Part shown: positions 61,242 through 64,000 of the stretch, in pieces
How the letters are laid out: each line of letters opens with the position of its first letter
Numbering within the stretch: the stretch's first letter is position 1
Assembly (NCBI GenBank): GCA_038250235.1
Contig: JBBSCO010000010.1
Location: forward strand, 1 to 64,000
Source of the DNA: JAAUTS01 sp038250235
GTDB taxonomy: Bacteria; Verrucomicrobiota; Verrucomicrobiia; Methylacidiphilales; JAAUTS01
Reading direction: 5' to 3'
Length of the DNA stretch: 64,000 nt
Program-made: the position numbers and the translations under genes
Notes under the pieces: model-generated
Databases searched by the model: none
What the model was told of the DNA's origin: nothing
Seen by the model: the letters and a program-made list of their open reading frames with translations, nothing else

Positions 61242-61908
61242 GGCGCAGGACGTAGCCCATGCCGCGCACGGTATGGATCAGTTTGGGTGAAAAATCCTTG
61301 TCGATTTTGTTGCGCAGGCGGCAGACCAGGACATCCACGACGTTGGTCTGCGGATCAAAATTGTAATCATAGACCTGTTCCAGGATTGTGGTTTTGGTCA
61401 CGATATGCTCCGCATTGCGCAGCAGGTAATCCAGAAGGGAAAATTCTTTGGCCTGGAGGTAGACTTTGGTTCCGTTGCGGCTGACTTCACGTTTGAGCAA
61501 ATCGACTTTCAGGTCGGCGTAACTCAGTTGGGAGACCTCGGAAGTTCCGGAAGAACGCCGGATCAGGGAGTGCAGACGGGCAAGAAGTTCGGAAAAGGCG
61601 AAGGGTTTGACCATGTAATCATCGCCGCCGGCCTGGAGACCCTTGACCCGGTCATCGACACTGCGTTTGGCACTGAGGATGAGAACGGGGGTTTTAATCC
61701 GGCTGCTGCGCATGCGTGCCAGAAGGGAAAGGCCGTCGAGACCGGGGAGCATCAGATCCAGGACGGCCGCATCGTAGGTTTCAGTTAGAGCGAGGTGGAG
61801 ACCATCGGTGCCGTTGGTGGCGATGTCAGAAACAAAGCCCGATTCTTTCAAGCCCTTGGACAGGAAGGAAGCGATCTTGGCGTCGTCTTCCACAATCAAA
61901 ATGCGCAT
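61234..61908 (-). CDS. OmpR/PhoB-family response regulator
   Basis: A 224-residue regulator: a receiver domain with acidic pocket VEDDAK, phospho-Asp in DAAVLDLMLPGLDG, Lys in MVKPFAFSELLARL, then a winged-helix DNA-binding domain (LQAKEFSLLDYLLRNAEHIV, VDVLVCRLRNKIDKDF, RGMGYVLRRE). ATG at 61908. It precedes its kinase and is divergent from the exported hydrolase gene at 62105, which it may control. Confidence 0.94.
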   Translation of the reverse strand: MRILIVEDDAKIASFLSKGLKESGFVSDIATNGTDGLHLALTETYDAAVLDLMLPGLDGLSLLARMRSSRIKTPVLILSAKRSVDDRVKGLQAGGDDYMVKPFAFSELLARLHSLIRRSSGTSEVSQLSYADLKVDLLKREVSRNGTKVYLQAKEFSLLDYLLRNAEHIVTKTTILEQVYDYNFDPQTNVVDVLVCRLRNKIDKDFSPKLIHTVRGMGYVLRRE

Positions 61909-62104
61909 GGTGAACAGTAACGCAATGGGACAAAGGTGCCAAGAGGCAAAGACACTGTCTTTGCTGGGGAGCCTGTCTGAACAGGTTTTTGATTGGGCCA
62001 AGGAGGCTCTTTGTTTTCAGGCTTCGATACATGGCGCAGAGCTTTAGAGGCTTGCGGGATAAAAATGTAGTTGGCTTTGGAAGATGTTAGATTAAAGTGT
62101 GTGC

Positions 62105-63052
62105 ATGAATCGAAATGGATCATTGAAGATGTGCGCTATTGGAATCTTGATAGTATTATCGCTTTCGACGGCACCAAGCCAAACAGTTTATGAATGGGAA
62201 GCGGGGCCGCTTCCGGCAGCGGAATTGAAGACCGTGAATTTCCGGGCCTGGCTTCCAGAGGGGGAAGGGCCGGTGAATGGCATCCTTTTTTTGATTCCTG
62301 GTCGGCACGGCGATGGAAGAGGGATGGCCAATGATGTGAGTTGGCAGGCTCTGGGTCAGGAGATTCGTTTTGCCGTAGTCGGATGCCAATACGCGGATGG
62401 TGAGCCTTTTCCTTACCAGAATGATCCTGGCAATTCGGTCAGCAAATCCATCGAGGAGGCGGCAGAGAAACTGGCGGAACTGAGTGGCAAGGCAGAATTG
62501 GCGAAGGTTCCTTTCGCGTTCTGGGGTCATTCCGCAGGATCCAATGTTTCGGCGAACTTCTGCAATTATGATCCGGATCGTGTAGTGGCCTTTGGAAGCT
62601 CCAAAGGCACCGGCGGACCCGGAGGAACCATGCCACGGGGAAAAGAGGAAATTCCCATGTTGTTCGCCATCGGGAAAAACGACAAAGCCGAGTGGGTAAA
62701 GGCATCGCTCACCTCTGTGGAAGCGGGCCGCAGCGAAAAAGCCCCCTGGGTTTTGGCGCTAAATATCAAGGAGGGTCATGAGCTGGGAGGCAGTTTGAAT
62801 TTGATCCGGCCCTTTCTGAAATGGGCCATCCGCTTGCGTCTCGGTTTGAGTGAAAATGGGAAAACGTCTTCGGCGTCCGTTTCTGGTTCCGGGAAAGTGA
62901 AGCTGGAGAAGGTCAGCATCAAAGAAGGATGGCTGGGTGATCCGGAAAGTTATGAAATTGCTTCAGCGGAGAACTACAGCGGGAAGAAGAAAGACGCGAT
63001 CTGGCTGCCGCACGAAGAGGTGGCGAAAGCCTGGCAGGGGTATTTAAAGTAA
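62105..63052 (+). CDS. Exported alpha/beta-hydrolase-like protein
   Basis: A 315-residue protein with a signal peptide (MCAIGILIVLSLSTAPSQTV region). The core reads FLIPGRHGDGRG near the oxyanion site, FWGHSAGSNVSANFC (nucleophile elbow G-x-S-x-G variant GHSAGS) and a late His in NIKEGHELGGS. The order fits the Ser-Asp-His hydrolase fold seen in esterases and poly(3-hydroxybutyrate)-depolymerase-like proteins. Substrate is unknown. The start is either ATG 62099 or 62105. Confidence 0.75.
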   Translation: MNRNGSLKMCAIGILIVLSLSTAPSQTVYEWEAGPLPAAELKTVNFRAWLPEGEGPVNGILFLIPGRHGDGRGMANDVSWQALGQEIRFAVVGCQYADGEPFPYQNDPGNSVSKSIEEAAEKLAELSGKAELAKVPFAFWGHSAGSNVSANFCNYDPDRVVAFGSSKGTGGPGGTMPRGKEEIPMLFAIGKNDKAEWVKASLTSVEAGRSEKAPWVLALNIKEGHELGGSLNLIRPFLKWAIRLRLGLSENGKTSSASVSGSGKVKLEKVSIKEGWLGDPESYEIASAENYSGKKKDAIWLPHEEVAKAWQGYLK

Positions 63053-63176
63053 GGAATTTCAACCAGGAAGGACGCTGAGATCTGCAAAAGTCTCCAATGT
63101 GTGAAACTCCATCAATAATTTAGGATCTGTTGTTCCAATTCCTTCGGTCTGCTTTTTTGGTTGCATGCTGGAGGCT

Positions 63177-64000
63177 TCAAGGCCATCGGCGGTAAAGATA
63201 AACTTTTTTCCCATCGGGAAAGGCGTATTCCTTGATCAGATTCCAGGAGTTATTGCGGTCAAGATAGGTCTTGAGTTCCGACTGCCACATCTCACCAGGT
63301 ATCGCGTCTATAAATGCGCCAATGATATGCTAGTCCTGCACCACTACATACTACACCTGATCCAACTTTTTGATGGCACCTGCCAGATTCTTTTCCATAC
63401 CGGAGGAAATTTTCTTCATGGCAATACCTTTGGCCAGTAGCTCCATCTGCAAAAACTCCGGAACGACCGGATTACCCTGGGTGAAACGCATGGAAAATTC
63501 CCGGCATGGGCTGGAGGCAGAAAGATCTTCCAACATCCCGCGGTTCACCAAAGTTTGGTTCCGCGCGGCATTGGGATCCAAAATTCCCACAGGGGGATAA
63601 GAATACATCAGCCAGAAAGCCCCCACAAGAGAGGCACCAGAACACCATTGTTTCCATAAAGAAAGTTTCCAAAAGCGGGCATATCCCTTCAACAAAGAAG
63701 CACCACAGTAAAACGATCCATAGATCAAAAACCGTAGAAGGCACCTCTCAGATAGGGGCTTTTCACAGGAAAATAGCCGTTTAAATGAGCCAATCCGAGA
63801 ATCATCCATAACATTGATGCTCCCTGAAGCCGGACAGATAAATCTGCTTTGTAGCGCAATTCCCCCCAGGCAACCCGTCAGAAAAACTGCCATCAAGGGG
63901 AATAGGGCGATGCCTAGATTTGAGTGCAAGGCGCGGCCATAGAAATAATACAACCACCTGTGCGCATTGCTTCCCCGGAAGACCCAGATTTCTTTTTGTT
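63177..64000 (-). pseudogene. Membrane-protein gene with two in-frame TAG codons, runs off right edge
   Basis: The minus-strand frame is open from the window edge (EIWVFRGSNAHRWLYYFYGR) to a TAG at 63353-63351, with three or four hydrophobic segments. In the same frame, after six codons (YVVVQD), comes a second TAG at 63332-63330. The frame then runs on for 50 protein-like codons (AFIDAIPGEMWQSELKTYLD, EYAFPDGKKVYLYRRWP) to a TGA at 63179-63177. The last part looks like the C-terminus of a large glycosyltransferase-type membrane protein. CAG-to-TAG changes would explain both stops. TAG ends other genes here (bamA, batE), so general recoding is unlikely. Confidence 0.65.

Noticed and set aside
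63177..63953. General reassignment of TAG in this genome
   Set aside because: Several intact genes here, including bamA and batE, end with TAG at the normal family C-terminus.

Overview
The window looks like a chromosome segment of a Gram-negative, LPS-containing bacterium, most likely of the Verrucomicrobiota/PVC group. That placement is inference. It rests on BamA, Skp and LpxD (outer membrane and lipid A), a full MoxR/Bat operon, a phytanoyl-CoA dioxygenase beside an AraC regulator, hopanoid/ceramide-type lipid genes, and abundant short palindromic intergenic repeats. No rRNA gene or other decisive marker is present.

Layout. (1) 1-2.9 kb is accessory DNA: a run of putative integron gene cassettes with two near-identical 60-nt attC-like sites, a frameshifted BrnT/BrnA toxin-antitoxin pair, a small repeat cluster, and remnants of a DinJ/YafQ pair and a VOC protein. 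(2) 2.9-10.2 kb carries two divergent operons: a ketosynthase plus a catalytically degenerate ketosynthase partner with a C39-like lipoprotein on the minus strand, and HpnA-like epimerase, GT21-like glycosyltransferase, two small membrane proteins and a HydE-like radical SAM enzyme on the plus strand. (3) 10.2-22.7 kb is mostly core: a deoxyhypusine-synthase-like gene, prs, a fused metallo-beta-lactamase exonuclease/ATP-dependent DNA ligase, rplY-pth-rpsF-ssb-rplI, bamA-skp-lpxD, and a tRNA-Met(CAT) followed by a 145-bp tandem repeat. (4) 23-30.4 kb holds an SMP-30 protein, a DUF4202 protein, and a cluster of two tandem glycosyltransferase paralogues with two ATP-grasp-like paralogues. (5) 30.4-38.6 kb is a low-conservation island: an orphan HicB-like protein, a NERD protein, an HNH remnant, a PD-(D/E)XK nuclease fused to a DUF2075 helicase, DUF488 with a convergent partner, and many repeats.

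(6) 38.6-51.3 kb is mixed housekeeping and signalling: PhyH/AraC, RsgA, a class III cyclase, a pirin gene destroyed by a stop codon and a 170-bp MITE, nested inverted-repeat elements, a YlbF-like protein, a hybrid histidine kinase, an ECF sigma/anti-sigma pair, LemA and a FAD oxidoreductase. (7) 51.4-59.8 kb is a seven-gene MoxR-DUF58-Bat operon. (8) 59.8-64 kb has an OmpR/EnvZ-type two-component pair, a secreted alpha/beta hydrolase, and a membrane-protein gene interrupted by two in-frame TAG codons that runs off the right edge.

Genes in each operon are packed very tightly, often with 4-bp ATGA/GTGA overlaps. These overlaps were used to choose starts. Gene decay is frequent: at least seven loci are frameshifted, truncated, interrupted by stops or hit by insertions.
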